In this document: one piece after another, positions 27,036 through 37,201 of the stretch
Numbering within the stretch: position 1 is the stretch's first letter
How the letters are laid out: each line of letters starts with the position of its first letter
Source: Candidatus Thioglobus sp. MED-G25
GTDB lineage: Bacteria; Pseudomonadota; Gammaproteobacteria; Arenicellales; UBA868
NCBI GenBank assembly: GCA_002456995.1
Contig: NTKC01000005.1
Location: 1-64,000 of the forward strand
Length of the DNA: 64,000 nt
Direction of reading: 5' to 3'
Notes under the pieces: generated by a model
Database searches by the model: none
Told to the model about the DNA's origin: nothing
The model's input: only the letters and a program-made list of their open reading frames with translations
Made by a program: the position numbers and the translations under genes

Positions 27036-28141
27036 CACACAGTCCTATCGAAAATGATCGGGACAAACGATACATGCGGCAGGCGCTCGCTTTGGCCGAA
27101 AAGGGTATGTATTCGAGTAAACCCAACCCAAGAGTGGGTTGTGTCATCGTTAAGGACGATGTAGTTGTCGGTGAAGGTTGGCATTTACAGGCGGGTGGAC
27201 CGCACGCCGAAATCGTAGCGCTTGGGCAGGCTGGAGCGGCATCACGCGGTGCGGAACTGTATGTCTCCTTAGAACCGTGTAATCACACTGGGCGAACAGG
27301 TCCATGCGTAGTGGCCCTGCTGGACGCAGGAATAAAACGAGTTGTTGTTGGAGCAATCGATCCCAATCCAAAGGTTGCTGGAAAAGGAATTCAAAGTTTG
27401 CAGCAATCTGGCGTAGAAGTGCTTTCTGGTGTTTGTGAGTCCGAAGCGAGAACTCTTAATCCAGGCTTCGAATTGCGTATGCTCAAAGGTCGTCCATTGG
27501 TGCGTGTAAAGGTTGCCGCGACCATGGATGGAAGAACCGCCGCAATGGATGGCAGCAGCAAGTGGATCACTTCTGAAGAGGCGAGGCGGGATGTCCATCA
27601 TTATCGGGCGCAGAGTTGTGCACTGATAACTGGCATTGGGACGGTGATTGAAGACGATCCAAGACTAAATGCTCGGGTTGATGCGCCAGTCAAACAACCC
27701 TTGCGTGTTGTGTTGGATGGAAATGCACGCCTGGAACCGAATGCGCAGTTATTCAGTGTGGATGGTCCAGTATTGATTGTGACCTCAGCTCAGCCGGCAG
27801 CTGATTACAGTTTTGATGAACGAACCGAGTGTATTCAGATGACCGGCAACGATGGGCGGGTGGACTTGGATCGGTTGCTCATATTGCTGGCAGAAAAAAA
27901 AGTCAACGAGGTGATGGTTGAAGCTGGTGCCGGTGTAGCCGGTGCTTTTATCGCCAAGGATATGGTTGACGAGATAATCGTCTACAGTTCTCCGGATATA
28001 CTGGGCAGTAGCGGCCGGGGTATGTTTGTTATTCGCGGCATACGCAATATCGACAACCGGGTACGGTTTGAAATCAAGAACATCTCCCGTCTGGGGCGAG
28101 ATCTAAAGGTGATTTATGGTCGTAGTGATGCAACGGACTAG
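27032..28141 (+). CDS. ribD: Bifunctional riboflavin deaminase/reductase
   Basis: RibD carries out deamination and side-chain reduction of the pyrimidine intermediate in riboflavin synthesis. The 369-residue protein has an N-terminal cytidine-deaminase-like domain with the zinc motifs GGPHAEIVAL and EPCNHTGRTGPC, and a C-terminal reductase domain starting near residue 150 (RPLVRVKVAATMDGRTA, SKWITSEEARRDVHHYRA). It is coupled to nrdR upstream and is followed by ribE after three bases. Confidence 0.97.
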   Translation: MTHSPIENDRDKRYMRQALALAEKGMYSSKPNPRVGCVIVKDDVVVGEGWHLQAGGPHAEIVALGQAGAASRGAELYVSLEPCNHTGRTGPCVVALLDAGIKRVVVGAIDPNPKVAGKGIQSLQQSGVEVLSGVCESEARTLNPGFELRMLKGRPLVRVKVAATMDGRTAAMDGSSKWITSEEARRDVHHYRAQSCALITGIGTVIEDDPRLNARVDAPVKQPLRVVLDGNARLEPNAQLFSVDGPVLIVTSAQPAADYSFDERTECIQMTGNDGRVDLDRLLILLAEKKVNEVMVEAGAGVAGAFIAKDMVDEIIVYSSPDILGSSGRGMFVIRGIRNIDNRVRFEIKNISRLGRDLKVIYGRSDATD

Positions 28142-28144
28142 GCG

Positions 28145-28753
28145 ATGTTTACCGGCATCGTAGCTGCGCAGGGGCAGGTCACTGATCTGGTGCATCATGA
28201 TGGCGACTTGTCGATTCAGATCAACGTCGGGGAGTTACGCGCCAACGATGCGAAATTGGGCGAAAGCATTTCTGTTAGCGGCGTCTGTCTGACAGTCGTA
28301 AATATTGACGAGACACTCGTTACATTTGATGTTTCAGCCGAAACGCTGAAACGAACGGCGCTGGGTCTGTTGCAAATCGGTACTATGGTTAATCTCGAAC
28401 GAGCAATGATGTTCAATGACCGTTATGGGGGTCACCTCGTGACGGGTCACATCGATGCTGTTGGGTATCTCGAGTCCCGCGAAGACTCAGCTCGATCTGT
28501 CCAAATGACATTCAGTGGTGATCGGGAAATTGCACCTTACATTGCACAAAAGGGATCCATAACCGTCGATGGCGTCAGCCTTACCGTGAACAGCGTGCAC
28601 GATTTGACTAGTGGTGTGAAATTTGATGTGAACATTGTGCCTCATAGCTTGGAGGTCACGACACTTGGTGAGCGTTCAGTGGGTGATTGCGTTCATCTTG
28701 AAGCAGACCTTGTTGCTCGTTATTTGAATCGGTTGCGGCAGTGCTCTAGGTGA
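28145..28753 (+). CDS. ribE: Riboflavin synthase alpha subunit
   Basis: The 202-residue protein is riboflavin synthase, which dismutates two molecules of 6,7-dimethyl-8-ribityllumazine. It shows the start MFTGIVAAQG, two lumazine-binding repeats with VSGVCLTV and VDGVSLTV, and GGHLVTGHIDAVG. It depends on the lumazine made by RibH, whose gene is absent from this cluster. Confidence 0.97.
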   Translation: MFTGIVAAQGQVTDLVHHDGDLSIQINVGELRANDAKLGESISVSGVCLTVVNIDETLVTFDVSAETLKRTALGLLQIGTMVNLERAMMFNDRYGGHLVTGHIDAVGYLESREDSARSVQMTFSGDREIAPYIAQKGSITVDGVSLTVNSVHDLTSGVKFDVNIVPHSLEVTTLGERSVGDCVHLEADLVARYLNRLRQCSR

Positions 28754-28797
28754 TCCAGTGTTGCCGGTGTTAATAGATCTGACCATTGAAGGAAACC

Positions 28798-29904
28798 ATG
28801 ACAGGGAATAATGAGATCTCAGTGAGTCCTATCGAAGAAATCCTTGAGGACTACAAAGCCGGGAAAATGGTCATCCTTGTCGACGATGAGGATCGTGAAA
28901 ATGAGGGCGACCTTGTAATAGCGGCAGGGTGTGTCACGGCCGATGACATTAACTTTATGGCCTCCTATGGCCGAGGCTTGATATGTTTGACCCTCACAGA
29001 AGAACGATGCCGGCGTCTCAACCTGCCTTTGATGGTTCGGGACAACAATTCCCGTTATTCGACCAATTTCACCGTTTCAATCGAAGCAGCTGAGGGTGTC
29101 ACTACAGGCATTTCGGCTGCGGATCGAATGACGACCATTCACACCGCGGTCAGTGAGGCTGCATCTGCCGATGATATTGTTACTCCAGGGCATATATTTC
29201 CCGTAATGGCGCAGCCAGGCGGTGTGTTGACGAGGGCTGGGCACACTGAGGCAGGCGTGGACTTGGCTCGACTGAGCGGTTTTGAACCTGCGAGTGTGAT
29301 CTGCGAAATTCTGAATCCGGACGGTACTATGGCGCGATTGCCGGACCTGGTGGGGTTCGGTGAAAAACACGAGCTGCGTATTGGTGCTATTGCGGATCTG
29401 ATCCGATACCGTCTCAAGAATGAACCCACAGTTTGGCGGGTATCAGAAAATAGAGTGCAAACTCGTCATGGTGTGTTCCGCGCAATAATCTACGAAGATG
29501 CAGAGTTGAGGCATGTTCACCTAGCTCTGGTGAGTGGCGAAATCACACCCGATGTTCCGGTTACTGTTCGCGTACAGACTCATCGAGGCGTCTATGACAT
29601 GCTTGCGGAAGCGCGTGGGGTTCGAAGGTGGTCAGTAGATGCAGCTCTTGAACGCATTGCCGAAGAGGGCGCTGGCGTACTTGTCCTGCTCGCCTATGAC
29701 GATGACACCACGACACTCGACCAGCGTTTGCGTGGAGAGGTTGACGTTGATGGTGAAGGGCGGGAATTAAGAATGCTCGGCGCCGGCAGCCAAATACTCG
29801 CAGATTTAAATGTTGGAAAGGTGAAGGTGCTCGGAACACCACTTCGTACCCATGCAATTTCGGGATTTGGTCTGGAGGTTGTCGACTATGTATCGCAGCC
29901 GTAA
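28798..29904 (+). CDS. ribB: 3,4-dihydroxy-2-butanone-4-phosphate synthase with a degenerate GTP cyclohydrolase II-like domain
   Basis: The N-terminal about 200 residues are RibB: LVDDEDRENEGDLVIAA (metal and substrate acids), MASYGRGLICL, RAGHTEAGVDLARL and ILNPDGTMARLPDL are intact. The C-terminal about 165 residues align with RibA in outline (TRHGVFRAIIYED, VTVRVQTHRGVYDML, IAEEGAGVLVLLAYDDD) but lack the cysteine cluster CxxGDxxxSxxCDCG and the GRGIGL loop. GTP cyclohydrolase II activity is therefore not expected here, as in the RibBX forms described in Shewanella and others; a separate ribA is needed. I start at ATG 28798 because AAGGAA precedes it; the track's TTG start adds four residues. 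Confidence 0.9.
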   Translation: MTGNNEISVSPIEEILEDYKAGKMVILVDDEDRENEGDLVIAAGCVTADDINFMASYGRGLICLTLTEERCRRLNLPLMVRDNNSRYSTNFTVSIEAAEGVTTGISAADRMTTIHTAVSEAASADDIVTPGHIFPVMAQPGGVLTRAGHTEAGVDLARLSGFEPASVICEILNPDGTMARLPDLVGFGEKHELRIGAIADLIRYRLKNEPTVWRVSENRVQTRHGVFRAIIYEDAELRHVHLALVSGEITPDVPVTVRVQTHRGVYDMLAEARGVRRWSVDAALERIAEEGAGVLVLLAYDDDTTTLDQRLRGEVDVDGEGRELRMLGAGSQILADLNVGKVKVLGTPLRTHAISGFGLEVVDYVSQP

Positions 29905-29909
29905 GGCTT

Positions 29910-30389
29910 ATGGCCTTGAAACATAACAGTCGCCACCTGGCAAGAAGAAATGCCGTTCAAGCGTTGTATCAGTGGGATATCACGGGTCAATCCGTTGGTG
30001 AGATCGAAAATGCTTTTATCAATGATGACGCATTTGCCGGCGTTCAGCGTTCTTATTTTCAGCATCTTATCGAAAACGTCCCGCGACAGTGTCAGGTGCT
30101 GGACAATCAGCTTAAGCAGTGTATTTCCAGAGAACTAGATTCGATCGATCCTGTCGAGCGGGCTATTTTGAGGCTATCGACGTATGAACTGCTGTTTCGT
30201 CCTGAAATTCCTCCGAAAGTGGTACTTAATGAGGCGATCGAGTTGGCACGCGTGTTCGGTTCAGAAAAAGGTTTTCGGTTTGTTAATGGAGTTCTGGATG
30301 CTCTGGTAAACCAGAAACCGGTAGTGGAATTCAAAAGTGGAAAACGCAAAGAAGTTACCAGCCAGGAATGGACGAATTCAGACTCATAG
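29910..30389 (+). CDS. nusB: Transcription antitermination factor NusB
   Basis: NusB binds boxA RNA with NusE and helps RNA polymerase read through rRNA operons. The 159-residue all-helical protein has HLARRNAVQALYQWDITGQS at the start, SIDPVERAILRLSTYELLF and VVLNEAIELARVFGSEKGFRFVNGVLDAL. It starts five bases after ribBA; in most relatives ribH would lie between. A basic C-terminal tail (KSGKRKEVTSQEW) overlaps the start of thiL by 22 bases. Confidence 0.96.
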   Translation: MALKHNSRHLARRNAVQALYQWDITGQSVGEIENAFINDDAFAGVQRSYFQHLIENVPRQCQVLDNQLKQCISRELDSIDPVERAILRLSTYELLFRPEIPPKVVLNEAIELARVFGSEKGFRFVNGVLDALVNQKPVVEFKSGKRKEVTSQEWTNSDS

Positions 30390-31333
30390 AGCGATTCTTC
30401 CGGCGCGACAGTAAGTCGTCTGAAGTCGTCGTGGGTATCGGTGACGATGGTGCCGTTGTCAAATCTGGCATTAACGAACAGACAGTGCTTGTGACTGATA
30501 CCCTGGTTGCAGGCGTGCATTTCCCTGAAAGGACAGCCCCGCAGGATCTGGGCTATAAGCTGCTGGCGGTCAATCTGAGCGACCTTGCCGCGATGGGAGC
30601 CACTCCAAACTGGTTTTTACTGAACCTGGTGATGCCCGATGCGGACGAAAGTTGGCTGCAAGGATTCAGCACAGGTCTGTTTTCACTGGCGGAGGAATAT
30701 AGCGTAGCGCTTATCGGAGGTGATACCGCAAGGGGCCCGCTTTGTGTGAGTGCCACAGTCGGTGGTCATGTGAGGTCGGGGACGGCGCTGAGGCGCAATG
30801 GTGCGCAGGTGGGTGATCAACTGTGGATTTCAGGCACACTGGGGGATGCGGCTATCGGCTTAGATTTGTTAGGCGGTGTACTTGGGGCGACCGGCGAGGA
30901 TATGGACTACCTCGTTGGTAGATTGAATCGGCCGAAACCAAGAATAGAACTGGGGCTCTCGCTTGGTGCAGTCGCCACCTCGGGTATTGATATCTCTGAC
31001 GGACTGCTCGCGGATCTGGGTCATATTCTTAAGGAAAGTGGAGCGCTGGGCGCGATCGTGGACGTATCATGTTTGCCATTGTCTCCGCAGGCTATCGGAG
31101 CTTGTGGCGAGTCTCTCGCTAGAGAAAAAGCGCTGACCGGCGGTGACGACTACGAGATTTGCTTCACAGCGAACCCAGCACAGCGATCGCAGATAGAGCA
31201 ATTGAGACACAATTGCAACGTAAAACTTACTTGTATCGGATCAATTCGGACGCTCGCAGGTATTGGGTTAACGGGAGCAGATAATCTGGACTTAACAGGG
31301 ATTAAGCCGGGCTACCGGCACGACTGGTTGTAA
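30368..31333 (+). CDS. thiL: Thiamine-monophosphate kinase
   Basis: ThiL phosphorylates thiamine monophosphate to the active diphosphate. The 321-residue PurM-like ATPase shows ERFFRRD, VGIGDDGAVV, LVTDTLVAGVHFP, SDLAAMGATPNWFLL, GGDTARGPL, GIDISDGLLADLGHIL and TGGDDYEICFT. It overlaps nusB and precedes pgpA by 14 bases, the usual nusB-thiL-pgpA order. Confidence 0.96.
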   Translation: MDEFRLIERFFRRDSKSSEVVVGIGDDGAVVKSGINEQTVLVTDTLVAGVHFPERTAPQDLGYKLLAVNLSDLAAMGATPNWFLLNLVMPDADESWLQGFSTGLFSLAEEYSVALIGGDTARGPLCVSATVGGHVRSGTALRRNGAQVGDQLWISGTLGDAAIGLDLLGGVLGATGEDMDYLVGRLNRPKPRIELGLSLGAVATSGIDISDGLLADLGHILKESGALGAIVDVSCLPLSPQAIGACGESLAREKALTGGDDYEICFTANPAQRSQIEQLRHNCNVKLTCIGSIRTLAGIGLTGADNLDLTGIKPGYRHDWL

Positions 31334-31347
31334 CTGGTAGAAGCGAC

Positions 31348-31824
31348 ATGTCGGAACTTCACGATCGAGTGGCTGTCCTGCTGGCACGGGGATTTGGGGT
31401 GGGTTGTTCGCCGGTAGCACCCGGCACAGTCGGGACTGCCGTGGCGGTGCCATTGGTGTGCCTTCAGCTTGTGTTGTCAATCGAGGTATTTCTGGTCTTT
31501 GTGCTGATCTTTGTTCTGGGTGCTGTGTACGTAGCTAGTGTTGCCGAAAAGCAAATGGACGGGACCGACGATCCATCTATCGTAGTCGATGAAATGGCGG
31601 GATTTCTCATTGCAATGGCGTTTGTTCCCTTGACTGTATGGTCTATGCTGGCCGGGTTTGTACTATTCCGTGCATTTGATATTTTCAAGCCGCCTCCGGT
31701 GAATACCGTTGAGCGGAAGTTTTCAGGTGGGTTGGGTATCGTAGGCGATGATCTGGTTGCTGGTCTTATGACTAATGTTCTACTTCAGTTGGCTATCAGG
31801 AGCAATATATTTTCTTGGCACTAG
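31348..31824 (+). CDS. pgpA: Phosphatidylglycerophosphatase A
   Basis: PgpA removes the phosphate from phosphatidylglycerol phosphate in the inner membrane. The 158-residue protein has GFGVGCSPVAPGTVGTAVAVPL, DDPSIVVDEMAGFLIAMAFVP and FRAFDIFKPPPVN, all classical for the family, plus several hydrophobic helices. Last gene of the nusB-thiL-pgpA run. Confidence 0.95.
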   Translation: MSELHDRVAVLLARGFGVGCSPVAPGTVGTAVAVPLVCLQLVLSIEVFLVFVLIFVLGAVYVASVAEKQMDGTDDPSIVVDEMAGFLIAMAFVPLTVWSMLAGFVLFRAFDIFKPPPVNTVERKFSGGLGIVGDDLVAGLMTNVLLQLAIRSNIFSWH

Positions 31825-31916
31825 TGTTTCAATTACAACGCATGGTCAAGGATAATGGGGAATCGGATTCGGGATCGGGCGCTGAGCGTACGCCGGAATA
31901 ACTAGAGGAGAATGGA

Positions 31917-32402
31917 ATGCCGTCATTTGATATTGTCAGTGAAGTTGAGTGGCATGAGGTCGGAAATTCAGTCGACCAAGCCAATCGAGAGATAAAAAAT
32001 CGTTATGACTTCAAAGGCAGTGATGCCCAGATTGAGCAGGCGGAATCTGTGTTAACGATTCGTGCGGATGACGAGTTTAAAGTAGGCCAGGCCCTGGATA
32101 TCCTCGAAATAAAACTCGCCAAGCGAGGCGTTGATGTGGGTTGTCTTGACAGAGGACAGGTTGAGGAGCGAGGTGGGGGGAAAGCACAACAAAAGATTCA
32201 GATCCGACACGGAATCGATACCGAGCTCGCCAGGTCGTTGGTTAAAGAAATAAAAGCCAAGAAACTAAAAGTCCAGGCGGCGATTCAGGGTCAGCAGATT
32301 CGAGTTACCGGTAAGAAGCGCGATGATCTGCAGGCAGTGATCTCGTTGATGAAGGATCAAGACACAACGGTGCCTCTGCAGTACACAAATTTCCGAGACT
32401 GA
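31917..32402 (+). CDS. yajQ: YajQ-family nucleotide-binding protein
   Basis: A 161-residue UPF0234 protein beginning PSFDIVSEVEWHEVGNSVDQANREIKNRYDFKGSDA, the family signature, and ending with LQAVISLMKDQDTTVPLQYTNFRD. Members bind nucleotides and in Xanthomonas cyclic di-GMP; the role here is inferred only from family. A strong AGAGGAGA ribosome site precedes the ATG. It stands alone after a 92-base gap. Confidence 0.95.
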   Translation: MPSFDIVSEVEWHEVGNSVDQANREIKNRYDFKGSDAQIEQAESVLTIRADDEFKVGQALDILEIKLAKRGVDVGCLDRGQVEERGGGKAQQKIQIRHGIDTELARSLVKEIKAKKLKVQAAIQGQQIRVTGKKRDDLQAVISLMKDQDTTVPLQYTNFRD

Positions 32403-32449
32403 GGCTTGCTCAATTATGATTTAACGCTATGGCCGTAGCAGGACAGCTG

Positions 32450-32773
32450 TCAGCGCTCTAGGTATTGCAGTTTCCCGGTTACTTCTCGCCACTGGTCGGA
32501 GTCTGTGGGTGGGTCCTTCATTTCTGTAATGACTGGCCATAAAGCAGACAATTCGGTGTTCAGAGCCAAAAACTCTTTTTGGTCTTCAGGCAGATCTTCT
32601 TCTGCGTAGATGGCATTTACCGGGCATTCTGGCTCACACAGGCTGCAGTCGATACATTCTTCTGGATCGATGACAAGGAAGTTGGGCCCTTCGTGAAAAC
32701 AGTCGACGGGACACACCTCGACACAATCAGTCAACTTGCAGCGGATACACGATTCGACAACAACGTAAGTCAT
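32450..32773 (-). CDS. fdxA: Seven-iron ferredoxin FdxA
   Basis: A 107-residue ferredoxin of the FdxA type with clusters bound by CIRCKLTDCVEVCPVDC and CIDCSLCEPECP, and a typical C-terminal extension. The track starts it 35 codons too early; I use the ATG at 32773, preceded by GGAG at good spacing and giving the family N-terminus MTYVVVESCIRC. It lies next to mutS on the same strand, as in many gammaproteobacteria. It could supply electrons to ferredoxin-linked enzymes such as the indolepyruvate oxidoreductase farther on, but this is speculative. Confidence 0.95.
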   Translation of the reverse strand: MTYVVVESCIRCKLTDCVEVCPVDCFHEGPNFLVIDPEECIDCSLCEPECPVNAIYAEEDLPEDQKEFLALNTELSALWPVITEMKDPPTDSDQWREVTGKLQYLER

Positions 32774-32870
32774 AAAGATTCTCCAGTTTTGCCTGTGACA
32801 GTTACCTGTTAAATGTGAGCCCTGAACTACTTTGGTCAATTCTAGGCATCTTTGGACTGCTGGTAAACCA

Positions 32871-35462
32871 CTAAGCACCTGAATCGGTTAGTTCCAAAAG
32901 CTGACGAAGCTCATACAGTCGGTCCAGGGCGTCTCGGGGACTGATTGATTCTGGGTCGACCCCCGCGAGGTACTCGCGGAGACGTCTCAGAGAATCTTTC
33001 TCAGGGTCTGGAAATATCGTTAGTTGGTCAGTTGACTTTGCGATGTCCCGCAAATGCCCTTGCTCCAAATCAGATAGCCGATCTTTCGCGTCGGCCAGTA
33101 TCGATTCTGGGATGCCGGCCAATCGCGCGACCTGAAGGCCGTAGCTCTGATTTGCCGGCCCTGGTTTGACCTCGTAGAGAAAGATAACTTCGCCGTCGTG
33201 TTCAATAGCATCTAAATGGACATTACCCATACTCGGTGAAGATTCAGGAAGCGAGGTCAACTCAAAATAATGCGTAGAGAACAGTGAGAAACTTTGAACT
33301 CGATCAGCAAGGTCAAGTGCACAAGACCAGGCCAGGGCAAGACCATCGAATGTGCTGGTACCTCGGCCGATCTCATCCACAAGTACAAGACTGTCACGAC
33401 TGGCGTTGCGAAGAATATAGGCCATCTCAGTCATTTCGACCATGAAGGTCGAGCGACCACCAGCGAGGTCGTCAGACGCCCCTATGCGTGTAAAGATTTG
33501 GCCGACAGGGCCGATTGTCGCCTCATCTGCGGGGACGAAACTACCGGTGTGTGCAAGGAGAACGATCAGGGCGGTCTGTCTCATATAGGTACTTTTCCCG
33601 CCCATGTTTGGTCCGGTAATCATCAACATCCGATTGTGTGAGTCCAGATCGAGATCATTGGCGATAAATGGTTCACCCTGGCTGTGTTCGACCACAGGAT
33701 GGCGACCTGCTTTTATCTCCAACACAGGTTCAGAGGTTAGTCGAGGACGGCACAATCTAAGTTCTTCTGCTCGTCTTGCAAACGTATCCAGAACGTCTAG
33801 TTCTGCGAGTGACTGTGCACCACGTTGTAGCCGCGATATAGCCGGCTGCAGTTGCGTTAATACCCGTTCGTAAAGCAGACGTTCACGGGCAAGCCCTTTT
33901 TCTTTGGCGCTCAGCAATCTATCTTCAAATGACTTTAACTCGTCGGTCGAATAGCGTTCAACGTTTTTGAGCGTTTGCTTTCGGTGATAATGAGCCGGGG
34001 CATCATCAGATTGTGACCTTGGGATTTCTATGTAGTAACCGTGGACCCGATTGAATTTTACTTTCAGTCCGCGAATCGCTGAATTTTCTTGCTCCTTTTG
34101 TTCGAACTCAAGCAAACGCGCGGTGCTCGAGGATTGCAATTCTCGAAACTCATCAAGCTCCGAGTCGAAGCCGGTACGGATCACTCCGCCATCACGTAAT
34201 TGTGCCGGAGGTTCGTCGTCAATGGCCCGGTCTAGCAGTCCGAGAATTTCCGGTTCGGGACCTGCTATGCTGGCAATCTGTTTCAGTCGATCACTGTTGT
34301 AATTCTTAAGTCGATCGACCAGTTTCGGCAGCGCGCGGTAACCTTGCCTCAGCCTAACCAAGTCAAACGGCCGTGCTGAGCCTATGGCTACTCGAGACAG
34401 TATCCTCTCTAGATCACCGACTTGCCGGAGGCTCTCATAAATTTCAACTGTACGATGGCCGAGGAGTTCACCGACTGAGTCGTTCCTAATGTTAAGCTCG
34501 TTGCGATCTTTTATAGGTCGGGTTATCCAGCGACGGAGTTGTCGGCTGCCCATGCTGGTTGCACATCGATCAAAAAGATGAAGCAGCGAATCGCTGCCGG
34601 TTCCGTGGGATTGTTCAACTTCTAAATTTCGTCGTGTTGAGGCGTCGAGCAGAACATGATTGGAGTAGCTTTCAATTTTTATGCCGTCAACATGTACCAG
34701 CGCATTTTCATGGACATCTTGTACGTATTGGACCAACGCGCCGGCAGCTGACGTTGCTGTCGGGTAATCACTGCAACCAAAAGCTTTCAGATCATGAGTA
34801 CCAAAGACTTCACATAAGCGTTGACTGGCACGGTTGAGATCATAATACCAAGCGGGGACCTTGCAGGAAGATATTGACTTTATCTGAGGGTATAGAGCCG
34901 GATCTGCATCGTCTGGGTATAACAATTCAGCTGGTGCCATACGTTCGAGCTCGTTGTCCAATTCCGTGGTGTCTGGCAGGTCACAGGCGTAGAAACGCCC
35001 GCTTGAGACTTCCAATAGGGCCAAACCACATTTGGACCCGTTGACAAAAACTGCGGCAATGCTGTTTTCCTGACGTTCATCAAGTAGGTTCTCGTCGGTC
35101 AGTGTGCCCGGAGTGATAATGCGGACAACTTTTCGATCTACAGGACCTTTTCTTTTGTCGGGAACACCAACTTGCTCACAGATGGCGACAGGCTCTCGTT
35201 GGCGAAGCAGGCGAGCCAGGTACTGATCAACGCTGTGGGCCGGCACGCCGGCCATGGGAATGGGTTTACCTGCGGATTGGCCACGGGTTGTTAGCGTAAT
35301 ATCGAGCAGGCGAGATGCTTTCTCTGCGTCTGCATAGAATAGTTCGTAAAACTCGCCCATACGATAAAAAACAAGTGTATCGGGATGTAGTGACTTGATC
35401 TCCAGATACTGACGCATCATAGGCGTATGCGTGCTCCGAGTCAGGTCACTAACCTTTGTCAT
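32871..35462 (-). CDS. mutS: DNA mismatch repair protein MutS
   Basis: MutS recognises mismatches and recruits MutL. The 863-residue protein has the mismatch-reading [15 protein letters not shown] near residue 35 (Phe-x-Glu), connector and lever domains, and the ATPase with [32 protein letters not shown] and [10 protein letters not shown]-type [14 protein letters not shown]. The C-terminus retains the expected helix-turn-helix. Length matches the E. coli protein closely. It lies between fdxA and suhB. Confidence 0.98.
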   Translation of the reverse strand: MTKVSDLTRSTHTPMMRQYLEIKSLHPDTLVFYRMGEFYELFYADAEKASRLLDITLTTRGQSAGKPIPMAGVPAHSVDQYLARLLRQREPVAICEQVGVPDKRKGPVDRKVVRIITPGTLTDENLLDERQENSIAAVFVNGSKCGLALLEVSSGRFYACDLPDTTELDNELERMAPAELLYPDDADPALYPQIKSISSCKVPAWYYDLNRASQRLCEVFGTHDLKAFGCSDYPTATSAAGALVQYVQDVHENALVHVDGIKIESYSNHVLLDASTRRNLEVEQSHGTGSDSLLHLFDRCATSMGSRQLRRWITRPIKDRNELNIRNDSVGELLGHRTVEIYESLRQVGDLERILSRVAIGSARPFDLVRLRQGYRALPKLVDRLKNYNSDRLKQIASIAGPEPEILGLLDRAIDDEPPAQLRDGGVIRTGFDSELDEFRELQSSSTARLLEFEQKEQENSAIRGLKVKFNRVHGYYIEIPRSQSDDAPAHYHRKQTLKNVERYSTDELKSFEDRLLSAKEKGLARERLLYERVLTQLQPAISRLQRGAQSLAELDVLDTFARRAEELRLCRPRLTSEPVLEIKAGRHPVVEHSQGEPFIANDLDLDSHNRMLMITGPNMGGKSTYMRQTALIVLLAHTGSFVPADEATIGPVGQIFTRIGASDDLAGGRSTFMVEMTEMAYILRNASRDSLVLVDEIGRGTSTFDGLALAWSCALDLADRVQSFSLFSTHYFELTSLPESSPSMGNVHLDAIEHDGEVIFLYEVKPGPANQSYGLQVARLAGIPESILADAKDRLSDLEQGHLRDIAKSTDQLTIFPDPEKDSLRRLREYLAGVDPESISPRDALDRLYELRQLLELTDSGA

Positions 35463-35470
35463 TGGCGTGT

Positions 35471-36244
35471 CTATGGGACTAAGGTTTTCAGCAACTCTTC
35501 AAAAATTCGAGGGTTACCTGCCGCCACATTTCCACTTTCAAGAAAATCCTGCCCGCCATCCGTGTCTGCCACCAAGCCACCAGCTTCACGAATCAGCAGT
35601 GCCCCTGCTGCACAGTCCCATGGCTGTAATCCGAATTCCCAGAATCCATCGAGCCGTCCAGCTGCAACATAAGCAAGATCCAGTGCTGCCGAACCCGCTC
35701 GTCGAACACCGGAAGTTTTCATGGTTAGTTTCCGAAAAGTCTTCATCCAGCGGTCAAACTTGTCGAGTTCGCGGAAAGGGAATCCAGTGCCGAGTAGGCA
35801 TTGTTCAAGTCGGCTAATTGAACTGACGCGTATTCGCCGATCGTTAAGTTGTGCTCCCTGGCCCCGACTCGATGTAAACAGCTCATTTCGCAGCGGATCA
35901 TATACAACTCCATGTTCAATAGTTTGGCCGTGGAGTACGGCAATGGAGACAGAAAACTGGGGAAAGCCATGGAGAAAGTTAGTGGTACCGTCCAAAGGGT
36001 CGATAACCCAGGTGTAATCACCTCCTTCCCTTTTGCCACTTTCTTCGGCAAGGACGCCGTGCTCCGGATAGGCGGTGGTCAGAATCTCTAGTGCTGCTTC
36101 CTCCGCTTCGGTATCAGCCTGACTGACATAGTCGTTTCGGCCCTTGGCGGTTACTTCGAGGCGATCAAGCCGCCCGTAGTGCATTAAAATAATACGTCCC
36201 GATTGTCGGACTGCTCGGATGGCTGTGTTGAGCATGGGGTGCAT
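35471..36244 (-). CDS. suhB: Inositol-1-monophosphatase / NusA-associated SuhB
   Basis: A 257-residue inositol monophosphatase-family protein. It begins [20 protein letters not shown] as in SuhB and has the metal motifs [22 protein letters not shown] and [15 protein letters not shown]. The track start at 36388 adds 48 residues unlike the family, so the ATG at 36244 is used. SuhB also works in rRNA antitermination in E. coli. It diverges from trmJ across 137 bases, the standard suhB/trmJ arrangement. Confidence 0.95.
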   Translation of the reverse strand: MHPMLNTAIRAVRQSGRIILMHYGRLDRLEVTAKGRNDYVSQADTEAEEAALEILTTAYPEHGVLAEESGKREGGDYTWVIDPLDGTTNFLHGFPQFSVSIAVLHGQTIEHGVVYDPLRNELFTSSRGQGAQLNDRRIRVSSISRLEQCLLGTGFPFRELDKFDRWMKTFRKLTMKTSGVRRAGSAALDLAYVAAGRLDGFWEFGLQPWDCAAGALLIREAGGLVADTDGGQDFLESGNVAAGNPRIFEELLKTLVP

Positions 36245-36381
36245 GAATTGGTTTCCTTCGGTTGCTGACTGATTCCAGTACACAGCAATGCCGGCCATGA
36301 GAACCGATTGTTGCTGGTGCATACAGGATAACGGATTGTAACCTTGGCGGTATACGCCTTGAACAACAAAAGAGGTGGTAT

Positions 36382-37110
36382 ATGACACTCGAGCGCATAA
36401 GAATCGTTTTGGTGAACACGACTCATCCCGGCAACATCGGTGGCGCCGCCCGAGCGATGGCGAACATGGGGTTGAATCATCTTTATCTGGTTGGGCCGCA
36501 GAGGTTTCCGTCTACCGAGGCTACGGTTCGCGCGGCTGGCGCCGATCATCTACTCGAACGAGCAATAGTCTGTGAAAGTCTGGATGATGCAGTGGCCGAC
36601 TGTGGGCTTGTGGTAGGCACGACCGCACGGCAACGTTCGGTAGGTTCGGTTGAGCTGCCTCCCAACGCTGTTATGAGCAAAGTACGAGAGCGGATTTCGA
36701 CAGATCAAATAGCCTTCGTATTTGGTCGTGAGGCATCCGGCCTAACCAACCGTGAGCTTGAGCGTTGTCAGTATCATGTTCGAATTCCAGTGGAAGAGAG
36801 CTTTTCGTCAATTAATCTGGCGGCGGCAGTGATGATTGTAGTGTATGAACTTAAGAAAAATTTTGAACCACATACTCACGAGACTGAATTAGCTTCCGAC
36901 CCCGAACAGCTGGCTACATCCTCAGAGGTTCAAGGGTTTTATAAACATATGGAAGATGTGCTGATTGAAACAGGGTTTCTAAGAACACCCTCCCAGAAAC
37001 TGCTGCGTAAGGTAAAGCGTATATTCAGTCGTACACCGCTGCGCGAGGATGAGGTTAATATTCTGCGCGGTATATTGACATCTATACAGAGTTACCGCCG
37101 TAAGCATTAA
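36382..37110 (+). CDS. trmJ: tRNA (cytidine/uridine-32-2'-O)-methyltransferase TrmJ
   Basis: A 242-residue SPOUT-class 2'-O-methyltransferase acting on nucleotide 32 of tRNAs. Motifs include IVLVNTTHPGNIGGAARAMANMGL, VVGTTARQR, IAFVFGREASGLTNREL and the knot-loop PVEESFSSINLAAAVMIV. The family C-terminal helical extension is present. A ribosome site AGAGGTG precedes the ATG. In most gammaproteobacteria the iscRSUA operon comes next; here only iscA follows. Confidence 0.95.
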   Translation: MTLERIRIVLVNTTHPGNIGGAARAMANMGLNHLYLVGPQRFPSTEATVRAAGADHLLERAIVCESLDDAVADCGLVVGTTARQRSVGSVELPPNAVMSKVRERISTDQIAFVFGREASGLTNRELERCQYHVRIPVEESFSSINLAAAVMIVVYELKKNFEPHTHETELASDPEQLATSSEVQGFYKHMEDVLIETGFLRTPSQKLLRKVKRIFSRTPLREDEVNILRGILTSIQSYRRKH

Positions 37111-37201
37111 GGACCATTGCACAGTCGGTGCGTGTTAAACTAGTGTCTATGGTGCAAGGAAGGTTTACAAGTCCCAAGCGAAAAGTGAACAGAATCAATC
37201 T

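Noticed and set aside
28754-28797. Possible FMN riboswitch before ribBA
   Set aside because: Only about 44 bases separate ribE from ribBA, too short for the RFN element.
36245-36388. 48-residue N-terminal extension of SuhB in the ORF track
   Set aside because: Unlike the family, and it runs into the trmJ start; ATG 36244 gives the canonical MHPMLN start.
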